Source: Burkholderiales bacterium
GTDB taxonomy: Bacteria > Pseudomonadota > Gammaproteobacteria > Burkholderiales > SG8-41
NCBI GenBank assembly: GCA_030683105.1
Contig: JAUXMZ010000012.1
Location: 50,899-114,898, forward strand
Length of the DNA: 64,000 bases
Direction: 5' to 3'
Shown here: in pieces, positions 10,729-21,012 of the stretch
Layout: each line of letters opens with the position of its first letter
Position numbering within the stretch: position 1 is the stretch's first letter
Notes under the pieces: generated by a model
Told to the model about the DNA's origin: nothing
Seen by the model: the letters and a program-made list of their open reading frames with translations, nothing else
Database searches by the model: none
Program-made: the position numbers and the translations under genes

Positions 10729-13254
10729 TCACCAGTCTTCCCGCACCGCACTCAATACGCTGCGGTCCATCGCCCGGCGGCCGCTCCACACCGCGGTTGC
10801 GCTGGCAGCGGCGACCAGCGCGGCTGCCAGCCCGGCGAGCGCGAGCCACGGCAGGTGCAAATCCATGCTCCAGTGAAATGACTGGCGGTTGATGACGTGA
10901 ATCAGGATCAGGCTGATCACCCAGCCCAGGGCAAGTCCGACACCGACGCCGAGTCCGGCCACCCAAATGCCCTCGCATCCGAGCATGATGCCGATCTCGC
11001 GGCGCGTCATGCCGACATGACGCAAGACGCCGAATTCGCGGCGCCGGGCCAGCGCCTGTGCGCTGAAACTTACGCTGACGCCGAACAGGCCTATCAGCAC
11101 CGCCACGATCTCGAGGGCGTACGTGATGGCGAAAGTCCGGTCAAAGATGGCTAGCGAGGTGGCGCGTATTTCGCGCGTCTCGGCGATATCGATGCCGTCG
11201 GCGCCGCGCAGGCGCTCGCGTAATGCCTGCCGGGTCTGCTGCAGGGACGCGCCCGCGGCCAGCCACAATGCGGCATCGTTGGCGAGGGTGTCCCCGGTGA
11301 TGCGGATATAGAGATCGCGGTCGATGATGGCGGCGCCGGTCTGTCGCGCATAATCGCGCCAAATCCCGGCTACGGTGAAACGCATGGCCTGTCCGCCTAT
11401 CGGCAGAATGATGTGATCGCCGACATGATATTGAAACAAGTCAGCCGCGATTTCGGAAACCCAAACCGGCGGCGGCTCATCAGCGCGAGGCACGCGCGAG
11501 GGGCCGGTCAAGGGCAGGGTGTGGTGTGCCGCGCCGGCATCGACCGGACGCGCGAGCAGGGAGATCGGCGGCCGGTCGGGCCCAAGCAGCAGGTTCTGGC
11601 TGCGCAGGAACCTGACGCTGGCGACACCGGGCGTGCCGGCGATGCGTGCCTGTTCCTCGCTGGTGAAAAACCCCGTCTCGCCGCCGCGCGCCGCGCGCAA
11701 ATAAAGATCGGCCGGCAGGACGCGGGTCAGCCAGTGATCGAGCGAATTTCGAAAAGATCCGACCATGATCAGCATGGCGACCATCAGGCTGAAGCTGGTC
11801 ACTATGGCCGTGATGCTGATGGCAACATGGCGCGGCGACGCCTTCAATTGCGCGGTCGCGAGCAGCGCCGGCGGGAAGCGCGGCGCCGGCAGGCGCGGCA
11901 GTAAGACTGCGACGAGCCAAGGCAGGATGAGGATGGTGCCGAGCAGGATCAGCGCGATCGCCAGGTATCCCAACAGCGGCAGGCCCGTGAGCGCAGGGGC
12001 TTGCGTGCACGCCAGTCCGAAGCCGATCAGCGCCATTCCGTATGGCATAGCCCTTTGTTTTTTAAATGATTCTTCTTCATCTTTTGCTTTCAGCGCCAGT
12101 GCCGGCGCGCGCCGGCCGGCTTCGATTGCCGGCAATGTCGCGCCCAGCACGCAGAATGCGATGCCGAGCAGCCAGAACAAGGCGAGCGCACCGGGCTCGA
12201 CGTGCAGCGCAGGGGAAATCGCATCGAAATAACCTGCGCCCAGATCGGTGCCGAAATGCTTGAGCATGGCAGCGGCAACGCCATAACCCAGGACGACGCC
12301 CAGCGTGGAGCCCGCTACGCCCATCAAGGCGCCTTCGGCGACCAGGAGTCTGACCAGCGCCAGGCGGGTCAGGCCGGTCACCCGCAGCAACGCGAAATGC
12401 GTGCGCCGGCGCAAGACGGAAAGCACCTGTGTGGAATACACCAGGAAAGCCCCGGTGAATAACGCCACCAAGGCCAGCATATCGAGATTGAGACGGTAGG
12501 CGCGCGACACGCTGGCGCTGCGCTCGACCTCGACGTCAGGGGTGGTCACGATAACGCCCGCGGGCAGCAGCGTTGCGAGATCGTGCCGAAAGGCCGCAAT
12601 ATCGACGCCTGGATGCAATCGCAGATCGATGCGGTTGAGCCGACCCAGCCTGGCCAGACGCCACTGCGCCGAGGCGATGTCCATGACGCCAAGCCTCTGG
12701 CGGTAAGCGCTAGGCGGCAGCAGGCCCGCCACCTTCAGTTCTATGCTTGTAGTGCCGACGTACGCGCGCAACGTATCGCCAGCCTTCATGCCCAGCCAAT
12801 CGGCAGCGGCATGGCTCAGCAGCACTGCATCGGGGTCGAGGAGGTCGGTGATCTGATTCTGCATGCCGGCCAGCAATGCTGGCTGAATCATTGCCATGCG
12901 AAATGGATCGATACCGATCAGTTTTAATCTGTCGCTGCTGCCAGAGAGCGGCACATCGATTTCCACCGCGGGACTAACTGCCTGAACTTGTGGCAGGCGG
13001 GCCACTTTGGGATACAGTTCTTCGGCAAAACCGGCGCGCGGGCCTCTGATCACGAGATCGACTTTGCCGGTGAGGCCGCGCACGGCAAGGCTGAATTCGT
13101 TCAGCGCGCTGGCATTGATCAGATGGACCGCAACCCCCAAGGACACACCCAGCGCTATCCCGAGCAGCGCGAGGAAAAAGCGGCCGGGATTGTCGTGAAG
13201 CGCGCCTGCGGATGCTGCATGAAACAACGCCCTCAATGTCGCTGCGCGCATCAT
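10729..13254 (-). CDS. FtsX-family ABC transporter permease (MacB/LolC-like)
   Basis: 841 aa, duplicated FtsX-like TM architecture (GIALGVSLGVAVHLIN... LRHVGMTRREIGIMLGCEG). Confidence 0.9.
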   Translation of the reverse strand: MMRAATLRALFHAASAGALHDNPGRFFLALLGIALGVSLGVAVHLINASALNEFSLAVRGLTGKVDLVIRGPRAGFAEELYPKVARLPQVQAVSPAVEIDVPLSGSSDRLKLIGIDPFRMAMIQPALLAGMQNQITDLLDPDAVLLSHAAADWLGMKAGDTLRAYVGTTSIELKVAGLLPPSAYRQRLGVMDIASAQWRLARLGRLNRIDLRLHPGVDIAAFRHDLATLLPAGVIVTTPDVEVERSASVSRAYRLNLDMLALVALFTGAFLVYSTQVLSVLRRRTHFALLRVTGLTRLALVRLLVAEGALMGVAGSTLGVVLGYGVAAAMLKHFGTDLGAGYFDAISPALHVEPGALALFWLLGIAFCVLGATLPAIEAGRRAPALALKAKDEEESFKKQRAMPYGMALIGFGLACTQAPALTGLPLLGYLAIALILLGTILILPWLVAVLLPRLPAPRFPPALLATAQLKASPRHVAISITAIVTSFSLMVAMLIMVGSFRNSLDHWLTRVLPADLYLRAARGGETGFFTSEEQARIAGTPGVASVRFLRSQNLLLGPDRPPISLLARPVDAGAAHHTLPLTGPSRVPRADEPPPVWVSEIAADLFQYHVGDHIILPIGGQAMRFTVAGIWRDYARQTGAAIIDRDLYIRITGDTLANDAALWLAAGASLQQTRQALRERLRGADGIDIAETREIRATSLAIFDRTFAITYALEIVAVLIGLFGVSVSFSAQALARRREFGVLRHVGMTRREIGIMLGCEGIWVAGLGVGVGLALGWVISLILIHVINRQSFHWSMDLHLPWLALAGLAAALVAAASATAVWSGRRAMDRSVLSAVREDW

Positions 13255-13916
13255 TGCGGCAGCAGGCCTTCGGCAGTCAGCACATAGATGCGATCGGTGG
13301 TGGAAGCGGCGGTCGGCGAATGGGTGACCAGGATGCCGGCTCCCGCATTGCTCTTGATCTGCTCGCGCATGACCTGCAATACCTGGCGCGCGCTGTCGGG
13401 GTCGAGATTGCCGGTGGGTTCGTCGGCCAGCACCAGTTGCGGACGGTGCACCAGCGCGCGGGCGATCGCCACGCGCTGCATCTCGCCGCCGGACAGCTCG
13501 CGCGGATAGCTGGCCGCAAGCGCGGCGATGCCGACCGCACCGAGCAGTTCATGAGTCCGCTGCGAGCATTGCGCCGGCGCGCCGCCTCCCAGGACAAGCG
13601 GCAGCGCGGCGTTTTGTTCGACCGTGAGGTGCGGCAGCAGATGGAACGCCTGGAATACAAAACCCATGCGTTCGCGTCGCAACAGCGTGCGCGCATCATC
13701 ATCCATCGCGGTGAATTCGGTGCCGTCGAGTTTGATGCTGCCGCTGTCCGGTGAATCGAGACCGGCGATCAGGTTGAGCAGCGTGGATTTTCCGATCCCC
13801 GATTCGCCCATGATCGCGATATATTCGCCGCGGGCGAGATCGAGATGGATGTCGCACAGCACGGCGCGGTGGCGCACCCCGGCATAGGATTTATTCAGGT
13901 TGCGGATTGTCAGCAC
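13251..13916 (-). CDS. ABC transporter ATP-binding protein (LolD-like)
   Basis: Walker A GESGIGKSTLLN, signature LSGGEMQRVAIARAL, Walker B LVLADEPTGNLD. GTG start 13916 likely; ORF open to ATG 13970. Confidence 0.9.
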   Translation of the reverse strand: MLTIRNLNKSYAGVRHRAVLCDIHLDLARGEYIAIMGESGIGKSTLLNLIAGLDSPDSGSIKLDGTEFTAMDDDARTLLRRERMGFVFQAFHLLPHLTVEQNAALPLVLGGGAPAQCSQRTHELLGAVGIAALAASYPRELSGGEMQRVAIARALVHRPQLVLADEPTGNLDPDSARQVLQVMREQIKSNAGAGILVTHSPTAASTTDRIYVLTAEGLLPQ

Positions 13917-14053
13917 GAATGTGCCCTCCAGTGTGCTGCGGCGATGGTAGCATGCGGTCAGCGGAACCAAACGCCTGGAAGGGGATCTTAATTCTGAATC
14001 TGATATTATTCAGGTTGCACCATTAAATCACAAAAATCGAAGAGGACATTTCC

Positions 14054-15034
14054 ATGAAATCATTGTTATGCCATAACCTGGCGTGGGCAGGCGTGCTGAG
14101 CCTGGGCCTGGCGGCGCCGATCGCGGTCCACGCGCAGAATTACCCGACCAAACCGGTGCGCGTCATCGTGCCGTTTTCACCCGGCGGCGCCGCCGATGTG
14201 CCGGGCCGTATCCTGTTGACCAAATTGTCGGAAGTGCTCGGTCAGCAGGTCCTCGTCGACAACCGTCCGGGAGCAGGCAGCACGATAGGCGCCGAAATCG
14301 TTTCGAGGGCGCCGGCTGACGGCTACACGCTGCTGATGATTTCCAACACGCATGTCATCAGCGCCGCGCTCTACAAGACGCTCAAATACGATGCCATCGA
14401 CGACTTTACGCCGATTCTGGAATTCGGCGATGCACCCAATGTGCTGGTCATTCATCCATCGCTTCCGGTGAAAACGGTGAAGGATCTACTGGCACTGGCC
14501 AAGGCCAAGCCCGGCCAGATCGATTACGCTTCGTCGGGCAACGGCAGTTCGCAGCACCTGTTCACGGCGTTGTTTACCAGCATGGCCGGAATCAAGATGA
14601 ATCATATTCCGTACAAGGGCAGCGCCCAGGCCAGATCGGATCTTATCGGCGGGCAGATCATGGTCGGCATGCCCGGCATTTCCAGCGTCGTGCAGAACAT
14701 CAAGGACGGCCGCCTGCGGGCGCTCGGGGTAACCGGAGACAAACGCTCCTCTGAGCTGCCTAATGTGCCGACCATCGCCGAGGCCGGGGTGAAAGGCTAT
14801 GAGGCCACCTTGTGGCTGGGCCTGCTCGGACCGAAAGGACTGCCCAGGGAAGTGGTGACGCGGCTTAATGAAGAAGTCGCCAAGCTGGCCAAGAACACGG
14901 GATACCAGCAGCAGTTGCAGAACATAGGCACGGACGTCGTCTATCGCGGACCGGAGCAGTGGGCCGCATTCCTGAAGTCCGAGCGCGCCAAGTGGGCCAA
15001 AGTGGTCAAGGAAACCGGCGCCCAGGTCAATTGA
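14054..15034 (+). CDS. Bug/TctC-family tripartite tricarboxylate transporter substrate-binding protein
   Basis: YPTKPVRVIVPFSPGGAADVPGRIL... VDNRPGAGSTIGAEIVSRAPADGYTLL, classical Bug signature with signal peptide. Confidence 0.95.
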   Translation: MKSLLCHNLAWAGVLSLGLAAPIAVHAQNYPTKPVRVIVPFSPGGAADVPGRILLTKLSEVLGQQVLVDNRPGAGSTIGAEIVSRAPADGYTLLMISNTHVISAALYKTLKYDAIDDFTPILEFGDAPNVLVIHPSLPVKTVKDLLALAKAKPGQIDYASSGNGSSQHLFTALFTSMAGIKMNHIPYKGSAQARSDLIGGQIMVGMPGISSVVQNIKDGRLRALGVTGDKRSSELPNVPTIAEAGVKGYEATLWLGLLGPKGLPREVVTRLNEEVAKLAKNTGYQQQLQNIGTDVVYRGPEQWAAFLKSERAKWAKVVKETGAQVN

Positions 15035-15058
15035 CCGGCAGTCATTTGATGTTCAGGA

Positions 15059-15088
15059 AAAACGCCGCTTTCCAGCGGCGTTTTTTTT
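15059..15088 (+). terminator. Rho-independent terminator after the Bug gene
   Basis: AACGCCGCT-TTCC-AGCGGCGTT followed by TTTTTT. Confidence 0.9.
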
Positions 15089-15145
15089 ATTTGTAATCAA
15101 CTTTACGCTGCCGCCGTTTATGCCGCCGCCTGATTGCTGCTGACC

Positions 15146-16948
15146 TTAGCTGCCGCGCAACAGGTCCAGCAACGCCGGGCCGTATCGTTCCAGTTTTTTT
15201 GCGCCGATGCCGGCTATTTCTGAGAGTGCATCGAGGTCCTCCGGTTGCGCTGCCGCGATCGCCGCCAGCGTGCGGTCGTGGAAGATCACATAGGCCGGCA
15301 CCGATTGCGTGCTTGCCTGCACGCTGCGCCAGGCCTTGAGTTGCGCCAGCAGTTCTTCATCCGCGGCGGGCATCGTGTCGGACGCTTTGGCGCGGCGGCG
15401 CGCTGCAGTCTTGCTCTTGCGCGGCGTGACGCTACGCATTTCAACGCGCTCATCGCCTTTGAGAACAGGGCGGCTGGCATCGGTCAGGCGCAGCGCGCCG
15501 TAGGCCTCGTGATCGGGGCGCGCGTAGCCCAGTGCTACCAACTGGCGGAACACGTTGCGCCACGCCGCCTCATCGAGATCGCTGCCGATGCCGAAGACGT
15601 TGAGCTTGTCGTGATTCCATTGCGATACGCGCTCGGTGGCGCGGCCGCGCAGCACGTCGATCAGGTGCACGGCGCCGAAACGCTGGCCGGTGCGATAAAT
15701 GCACGACAAAGCCTTGCGTGCAGCCTCGGTCGCATCCCAGGTCTGAGGCGGTTCGAGGCAGGAGTCGCAATTGCCGCACGGCGTGCTCGTCTCGCCGAAA
15801 TAATCGAGCAGGCGCACACGGCGGCAGCCGGCGGTTTCGCACAGGCCGAGCAGGGCCTCCAGCTTGACCAGAGACACGCGCCGGAACGCCTCGCTGCCTT
15901 CGGACTGGTCGATCATGCGGCGCTGCTGCACCACGTCGCCCAGCCCGTAGGCCATCCAGGCATCGGCAGCAAGACCATCGCGCCCGGCCCGGCCGGTTTC
16001 CTGATAGTAGCCCTCTATGCTCTTGGGCAGATCGAGATGGGCGACGAAACGCACGTCCGGTTTGTCTATACCCATGCCAAAGGCGATGGTGGCGACGACG
16101 ACTGTGCCGTCTTCGCGCTGGAAGCGTGCCTGGTGATTGGCGCGCGCCGCCGCATCCATGCCGGCGTGATAAGGCAGCGCTTGCACGTCCTGCGTCGCGA
16201 GCCATGCCGCGGTCTCGTCGACTTTTTTTCGCGACAGGCAGTAGACGATGCCGGCCTCATTGGGGTGCTCTTCGCGGATGAAGCGCAGCAGCTGCGCCCG
16301 CGCCTCCTGCTTGTCGACGATGGTGTAGCGGATGTTGGGGCGGTCGAAGCTCGAGACAAACACGCGCGCTTCATCCAGCGCTAGCTGGCGGATGATTTCC
16401 ACGCGCGTCTGCGGATCGGCGGTGGCGGTGAGCGCGATGCGCGGCACCGCCGGAAAGCGCTCGTGCAGGACCGAGAGTTGCATGTATTCGGGACGGAAAT
16501 CGTGCCCCCACTGTGATACGCAATGCGCCTCATCGATGGCGAACAGCGCGACGCGTGTGTCAGCCAGCAGATCGAGCATGCGCGGCATCATCAGGCGCTC
16601 TGGCGCGACGTAGAGCAGGTCCAGTTCGCCGTCGCGCAGCGCGCGTTCCACGGCATTGATCTCGCGGCCGTCCAGCGTCGAATTGAGGAAGGCCGCGCGC
16701 ACGCCGAGTTGCTTGAGCGCCGCCACCTGGTCCTGCATCAGCGCGATCAACGGTGAAACCACCAGTGCGGTGCCTTCGCGCAGCAGCGCCGGCAGCTGGT
16801 AGCACAATGACTTGCCGCCACCGGTAGGCATCAACACCAGCGCATCGCCGCCGTCTGTGATGTGGGAAACAATGTCCTGCTGGGCGCCGCGAAACGCCGG
16901 ATGGCCGAAGACTGTGTTGAGGACGTGAAGAGCGCGTTCGTTGGACAT
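15146..16948 (-). CDS. recQ: ATP-dependent DNA helicase RecQ
   Basis: 600 aa; [37 protein letters not shown] box, zinc cluster, HRDC-like C-terminus. Confidence 0.96.
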   Translation of the reverse strand: MSNERALHVLNTVFGHPAFRGAQQDIVSHITDGGDALVLMPTGGGKSLCYQLPALLREGTALVVSPLIALMQDQVAALKQLGVRAAFLNSTLDGREINAVERALRDGELDLLYVAPERLMMPRMLDLLADTRVALFAIDEAHCVSQWGHDFRPEYMQLSVLHERFPAVPRIALTATADPQTRVEIIRQLALDEARVFVSSFDRPNIRYTIVDKQEARAQLLRFIREEHPNEAGIVYCLSRKKVDETAAWLATQDVQALPYHAGMDAAARANHQARFQREDGTVVVATIAFGMGIDKPDVRFVAHLDLPKSIEGYYQETGRAGRDGLAADAWMAYGLGDVVQQRRMIDQSEGSEAFRRVSLVKLEALLGLCETAGCRRVRLLDYFGETSTPCGNCDSCLEPPQTWDATEAARKALSCIYRTGQRFGAVHLIDVLRGRATERVSQWNHDKLNVFGIGSDLDEAAWRNVFRQLVALGYARPDHEAYGALRLTDASRPVLKGDERVEMRSVTPRKSKTAARRRAKASDTMPAADEELLAQLKAWRSVQASTQSVPAYVIFHDRTLAAIAAAQPEDLDALSEIAGIGAKKLERYGPALLDLLRGS

Positions 16949-16968
16949 TTCATCTCAAATTCAAAAAA

Positions 16969-17160
16969 AGCATGAACACGAAGGAAAATCAAAAACTGAA
17001 AAGCAATGACACGAAGGACACGAAGGAAAATCTTTAAAAAATATTAACCACATGATTCATACAGAACTTGGTTGTAATTGTTTATTTTTATTTGTTTTAC
17101 CTTCGTATCCTTTGTGTACCCGTCGAGCGGGTATTGAAAAGAATCCTTCGTGTTTATGCT
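16969..17160. repeat. Inverted pair of period-9 repeats (acacgaagg / ccttcgtgt)
   Basis: aacacgaagg...gacacgaaggacacgaaggaaaatc (left) and ccttcgtatcctttgtgt...ccttcgtgttt (right) flank an AT-rich spacer. Confidence 0.7.
17118..17144 (+). repeat. 27-bp hairpin-tail element, copy B
   Basis: ACCCGTCGAGCGGGTATTGAAAAGAAT; perfect stem TACCCG/CGGGTA; interrupts the period-9 repeat cctttgtgt|ccttcgtgt. Confidence 0.8.
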
Positions 17161-17345
17161 TTGATTTGGTCTTCCCTTGGCGAAGCTTTGCGCCCTTCGC
17201 GTTCATGCTTTGTTTTTAAAGGTAAGGAAACTCTATAACCTGTTGTATTTATTATATTATTACTCAACGTCCCGGGTGGCGTGCTGCCCCGTATTGTGTC
17301 GACCGCAGCACGGGGTGCGCGATTGTCCCACATAATCACTCGTGC

Positions 17346-17807
17346 TCATGCCGCGGAGAGCGCGCTGGTGAATTGTGCCGGTGTGGCGATGCGAAACGGC
17401 AAATACTGATATTTGCGCCGCGCGAATACCAGCAGATCGCGATCCTTGGTCAGCAGCCAATCGGCGCGGCAATCGCGCGCGAGGACGAGAAACTTCTGAT
17501 CGTCGGGGTCCTTGCACCGTGGCAGTTTACCGTCGGCTGCTCCCGTATCCTGCAACAGCGCGGGCGCATCGAATCTGCGCGTTACCCGGAGAAATTGCGC
17601 CATGCAGCCTTGCTGTATGTTCGCAGGCAGCGGCGCCTTGCGCAACGGATACGCCAGAACCCGTTCCAGTTCCTGCTCGCAGGCGCCGGTGATGAAAATC
17701 TCCGCACTTCCTGACTCGGCTGATTCCTTGATAGGCGCAACGGCCGGATCATCAAACACCAACCAGTCGAGCCAGATGTTGGTGTCCAGAACCAGGCGCA
17801 TGGGCAT
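17346..17807 (-). CDS. PIN-domain protein (putative toxin, COG1569-like)
   Basis: MPMRLVLDTNIWLDWLVFDD..., acidic residues DPDDQKFLVLA and LLTKDRDLL. Confidence 0.85.
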   Translation of the reverse strand: MPMRLVLDTNIWLDWLVFDDPAVAPIKESAESGSAEIFITGACEQELERVLAYPLRKAPLPANIQQGCMAQFLRVTRRFDAPALLQDTGAADGKLPRCKDPDDQKFLVLARDCRADWLLTKDRDLLVFARRKYQYLPFRIATPAQFTSALSAA

Positions 17808-17827
17808 AGTACGATCTTCCCGGTTCG

Positions 17828-18265
17828 CTATTTGGCGGGCTTGCCGGATTGCAAAGACTTCCACGTCGACGTGGCAAAAGCCACCAGTTCGTTGTTCTCG
17901 TCCAGCAGTTCCGAACGCAGATGGGAAACGCTGCGCCCATGCCGCAGGAAGCGGCCGATGCAGGTCAGTCGTCCCGACTTGGCGACTTTCAGGTATTGGA
18001 CCTTCAGTTCCAGCGTGGCGCCCGGGCCGTTTCTCTTGTACAACAGGTGCCCCATGGAGATGTCCATGACGAAAGCGATCACGCCGCCGTGCAGGCCGCC
18101 CCGCGGATTGAACATGAAGTCCTGCAGTTCAAAGGTGATCCGGCATTCGTCATCGGTGTACTCGAATTCCATCCCGAACAGGCGCGTCAGAAAGAATTTA
18201 CCAAAGTCCTGTTCGTATGTTTCTATCGCGTTATCGAAAGCGCGGCGCGCAGCTATTTCATTCAT
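17828..18265 (-). CDS. PaaI-type hotdog thioesterase
   Basis: MNEIAARRAFDNAIETYEQDFGKFFL... FNPRGGLHGGVIAFVMDISMGHLL (PaaI motif). Confidence 0.85.
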   Translation of the reverse strand: MNEIAARRAFDNAIETYEQDFGKFFLTRLFGMEFEYTDDECRITFELQDFMFNPRGGLHGGVIAFVMDISMGHLLYKRNGPGATLELKVQYLKVAKSGRLTCIGRFLRHGRSVSHLRSELLDENNELVAFATSTWKSLQSGKPAK

Positions 18266-18404
18266 CTCGAAACATGCCCTCGGTGATGTTTGCAAAGGCG
18301 CAATGCTAACATCAGGCGGGCGCACCGCAGAGATGCACCGGTGATTCTGTTATATTAAAGTCCGTAGATAGACGCGGCGCGCGGAAAAAACCGAAGGATC
18401 AGCC

Positions 18405-19427
18405 ATGGTTGTCATGCTGGGAATGGAGCGGGGACGGCGGCTGTCCGCCTGCCGGCTGGCCATCGCGCTGGCGATGGTCTGCGTCATGGCGCAGGCGGGT
18501 GCGCAGTCATCCGCATGGAAGCCGGACAAGGTCGTTGAAATCATCGTCGGCACCGCCCCCGGTGCCGCGCCGGACAAGACGGCGCGCACGATACAGCGCA
18601 TCTGGCAGGCCCGGGGGATATTCGACGGGACGGTGTCCGTCGTCAACAAGCCGGGTGGCGGCAACCTCATCGCATGGAATTACCTGAACCAGCACGCTGG
18701 CAACGGGCACTACCTGATGATCGGCAATCTCAACGTGATCATCAGCCGCGCGATCGGCATCAGTCCCTACGCGCATACCGATTACGCCTGGATCGCCATG
18801 CTGTTTGATGAATTTTTTGCGGTGTCGGTGCGCGCCGACTCGCCGCTGGCGAGCGGCCGTGACCTGGTGGCGCGCCTGCTCAAGGATGCCGGCTCGGTGA
18901 CGATAGGCGTATCCACCTCGATCGGCGGCGCCAACCACCTGTCGGCGGCGCTCGCGCTGCAGCGGGCAGGGATAGACTCGCGGCGCGTCAAATTCGTGGC
19001 ATTCAAGGGCAGCGCTGACTCGATTACCGCGCTGCTGGGCGGCCATGTCGATGCTGTCTCCAGCGCGGTGTCGGCCGTGGTGCCGCACGTGCGCAGCGGA
19101 CAATTGCGGACCATCGCGGTCTCGGCGCCGAAACGGCTGGGCGAGCCGCTCGCTACGGTGCCGACATGGGCTGAACAGGGCATCAACGGCACCATGACCA
19201 ACTTCCGGGCGGTCATTGCGCCTAAGGGCACGGGTGCCGGTCCGACCGCTTTTTGGGAGCGCCGCTTCGCGCAACTCTCCGAGACTGATGAATGGAAAAC
19301 CGACCTCGAGCGTAATCTCTGGTCCTGGAATTTTCTCGACAGCGCTAACACCGCCGCCACGGTCTCCGCGTCTGCCGCAGAAGTTGAAGCGCTGGTCGGC
19401 ACACTGGGGTTGAGGAAGTTGCCTTGA
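18405..19427 (+). CDS. Bug/TctC-like substrate-binding protein
   Basis: Signal peptide, VEIIVGTAPGAAPDKTARTIQRIW..., VNKPGGGNLIAWNYL. Confidence 0.85.
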   Translation: MVVMLGMERGRRLSACRLAIALAMVCVMAQAGAQSSAWKPDKVVEIIVGTAPGAAPDKTARTIQRIWQARGIFDGTVSVVNKPGGGNLIAWNYLNQHAGNGHYLMIGNLNVIISRAIGISPYAHTDYAWIAMLFDEFFAVSVRADSPLASGRDLVARLLKDAGSVTIGVSTSIGGANHLSAALALQRAGIDSRRVKFVAFKGSADSITALLGGHVDAVSSAVSAVVPHVRSGQLRTIAVSAPKRLGEPLATVPTWAEQGINGTMTNFRAVIAPKGTGAGPTAFWERRFAQLSETDEWKTDLERNLWSWNFLDSANTAATVSASAAEVEALVGTLGLRKLP

Positions 19428-20077
19428 TTTCTGACAAATCGCAAGATGACATAGCCCGCTCAATATCCCGGGATGACATGGCGAACCTGCCGATCCGCCG
19501 CTATGAAAGCAGGGTGTGTCTGGTGGTCACGCCTGAAGACCTGGCGCAGGCGCGGGCGGACATTTTTCAAGAGAGCGTTGTTGGGCTCGATACCGAGACG
19601 CGGCCGGCATTCAGAAAGGGCGAGAGTTATCTGCCTTGCCTGGTCCAGGTGGCTACGGCCCGCGCGGTCTATCTGTTCCAGTTTCGCGGCCTGGACGTGT
19701 TTCCGCTGCTCGCTGAACTACTGGCGGCGCCGCACATCGTCAAGGCAGGCGTTGCGGTAGCGCACGATCTGCGCCAACTCAAACTGCTGTTTCCATTTGT
19801 CGAAAAAAATGTGCTGGATCTGGGTACGGTCGCGCGCCATGGCGGCCACGGCCAGTCCGGCGTGCGCAATCTTGCCGGGGGGTTCCTGGGTTTCCGTATT
19901 CCAAAAGGTGCCCGCACCTCGAATTGGGCCGCGCCGCAACTGACCTCGGCGCAGATGACTTACGCCGCCACGGATGCCTGGGTATGCCGCGAATTGTTCC
20001 TGCGATTCGATAGCCTGGGGCTGCTGCGGGCGCCGCCCGCTGCGCTGGCCGATGACGACGAGGTTGCAAAGGCATGA
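19424..20077 (+). CDS. 3'-5' exonuclease (RNase D/WRN-like DEDD domain)
   Basis: VVGLDTETRPAF, TNWAAPQLTSAQMTYAATDAWVCRELF; TTG start overlapping the previous stop. Confidence 0.88.
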   Translation: MISDKSQDDIARSISRDDMANLPIRRYESRVCLVVTPEDLAQARADIFQESVVGLDTETRPAFRKGESYLPCLVQVATARAVYLFQFRGLDVFPLLAELLAAPHIVKAGVAVAHDLRQLKLLFPFVEKNVLDLGTVARHGGHGQSGVRNLAGGFLGFRIPKGARTSNWAAPQLTSAQMTYAATDAWVCRELFLRFDSLGLLRAPPAALADDDEVAKA

Positions 20078-20099
20078 AAACGGTGTCTCGCCCGAATCA

Positions 20100-20984
20100 T
20101 TATTGCGTTGCGAGCTGCTGCGCGCGTGCGCAGGCATACATCGGGTTGTTCGCGAGCAGTTCGGAGAGTTGGGTGACCTGAGAGGCGCGGGCGGGCGCTG
20201 TCGCTTCCAGCGCACGCAGCCAGTTTTTCTCGAGCTCCGGCAGTCCTTGCGCGAACACCTCCTGCCAATGCCTGTCGTTGTCGCGCGAAAGCCGGTTGAA
20301 TGTCCTGACTTTTTCCATGCCGTGCGTGGCCAGCAGGTAAGTGCCGAACGATCCCGCCTCCGCATAGCTTGCGTGTTGGCGCGCGGCATCGATCACGATC
20401 GTCAGCAGCCCTTGGGTACTCATGCCCCAGCTTCCGTGGTCGGAGCCAAGCGCGGCCAGTGGGATGTAGGCATTCGCCCGGCGCAATGCCAGAACCCAGG
20501 CATCATTGTCGAAGCCGCACATGGGGAACGTCAGCTTGTTGCCGAAGCGCACCTCCATCGGGATGCCCATCATGTTGCGTATCAGCTTGTCTGGATTCGG
20601 GAACACGGCGTGCGTGAGTTTGTGCGCCAGCATCTGCGGCGTGCCGTTCACCCCGAACACCGCGATCGTGCGGATCTTGCTCTTGCCCATCGGCGCCCAG
20701 TAAAAAACGGCAGAATACGTTTCCTTGCGCGGGTTTTCGAACACGACGTGAATCTTTCCGAACTCGGCCACGCGCGGCGTCACTTCCCAGAACGCAACGA
20801 TACGGCCAAGATCAGACTGCGCCGTCTGTGCCAGTTGTTCCAGACGTGCCGCGGAGAGGTGGCCCGTCTCATCGCGCACCACCAGGTCGGCGGTCTCCGC
20901 AGCGCCGCATCCCCACGCCGCCAGCCCCGACAGCACTGCTATCCACGCGCGAAGCGCATGTCTTAACGTTCCGTTGATTCTCAT
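20100..20984 (-). CDS. Secreted hypothetical protein, peptidase-MA-like with altered HKLTH motif
   Basis: Signal peptide, MLAHKLTHAVFPNPDKLI; no confident family. Confidence 0.6.
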   Translation of the reverse strand: MRINGTLRHALRAWIAVLSGLAAWGCGAAETADLVVRDETGHLSAARLEQLAQTAQSDLGRIVAFWEVTPRVAEFGKIHVVFENPRKETYSAVFYWAPMGKSKIRTIAVFGVNGTPQMLAHKLTHAVFPNPDKLIRNMMGIPMEVRFGNKLTFPMCGFDNDAWVLALRRANAYIPLAALGSDHGSWGMSTQGLLTIVIDAARQHASYAEAGSFGTYLLATHGMEKVRTFNRLSRDNDRHWQEVFAQGLPELEKNWLRALEATAPARASQVTQLSELLANNPMYACARAQQLATQ

Positions 20985-21012
20985 CGTGTCATTAATTCAT
21001 CCCCAGGCGTCC

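Noticed and set aside
16969-17160. Possible CRISPR-like periodic repeat
   Set aside because: Units are only 9 bp, degenerate, and lack unique spacers of constant length; no cas genes in the window.
17346-17807. Type II toxin-antitoxin operon call for the PIN gene
   Set aside because: No antitoxin-like small ORF next to it; the upstream neighbour is a thioesterase.
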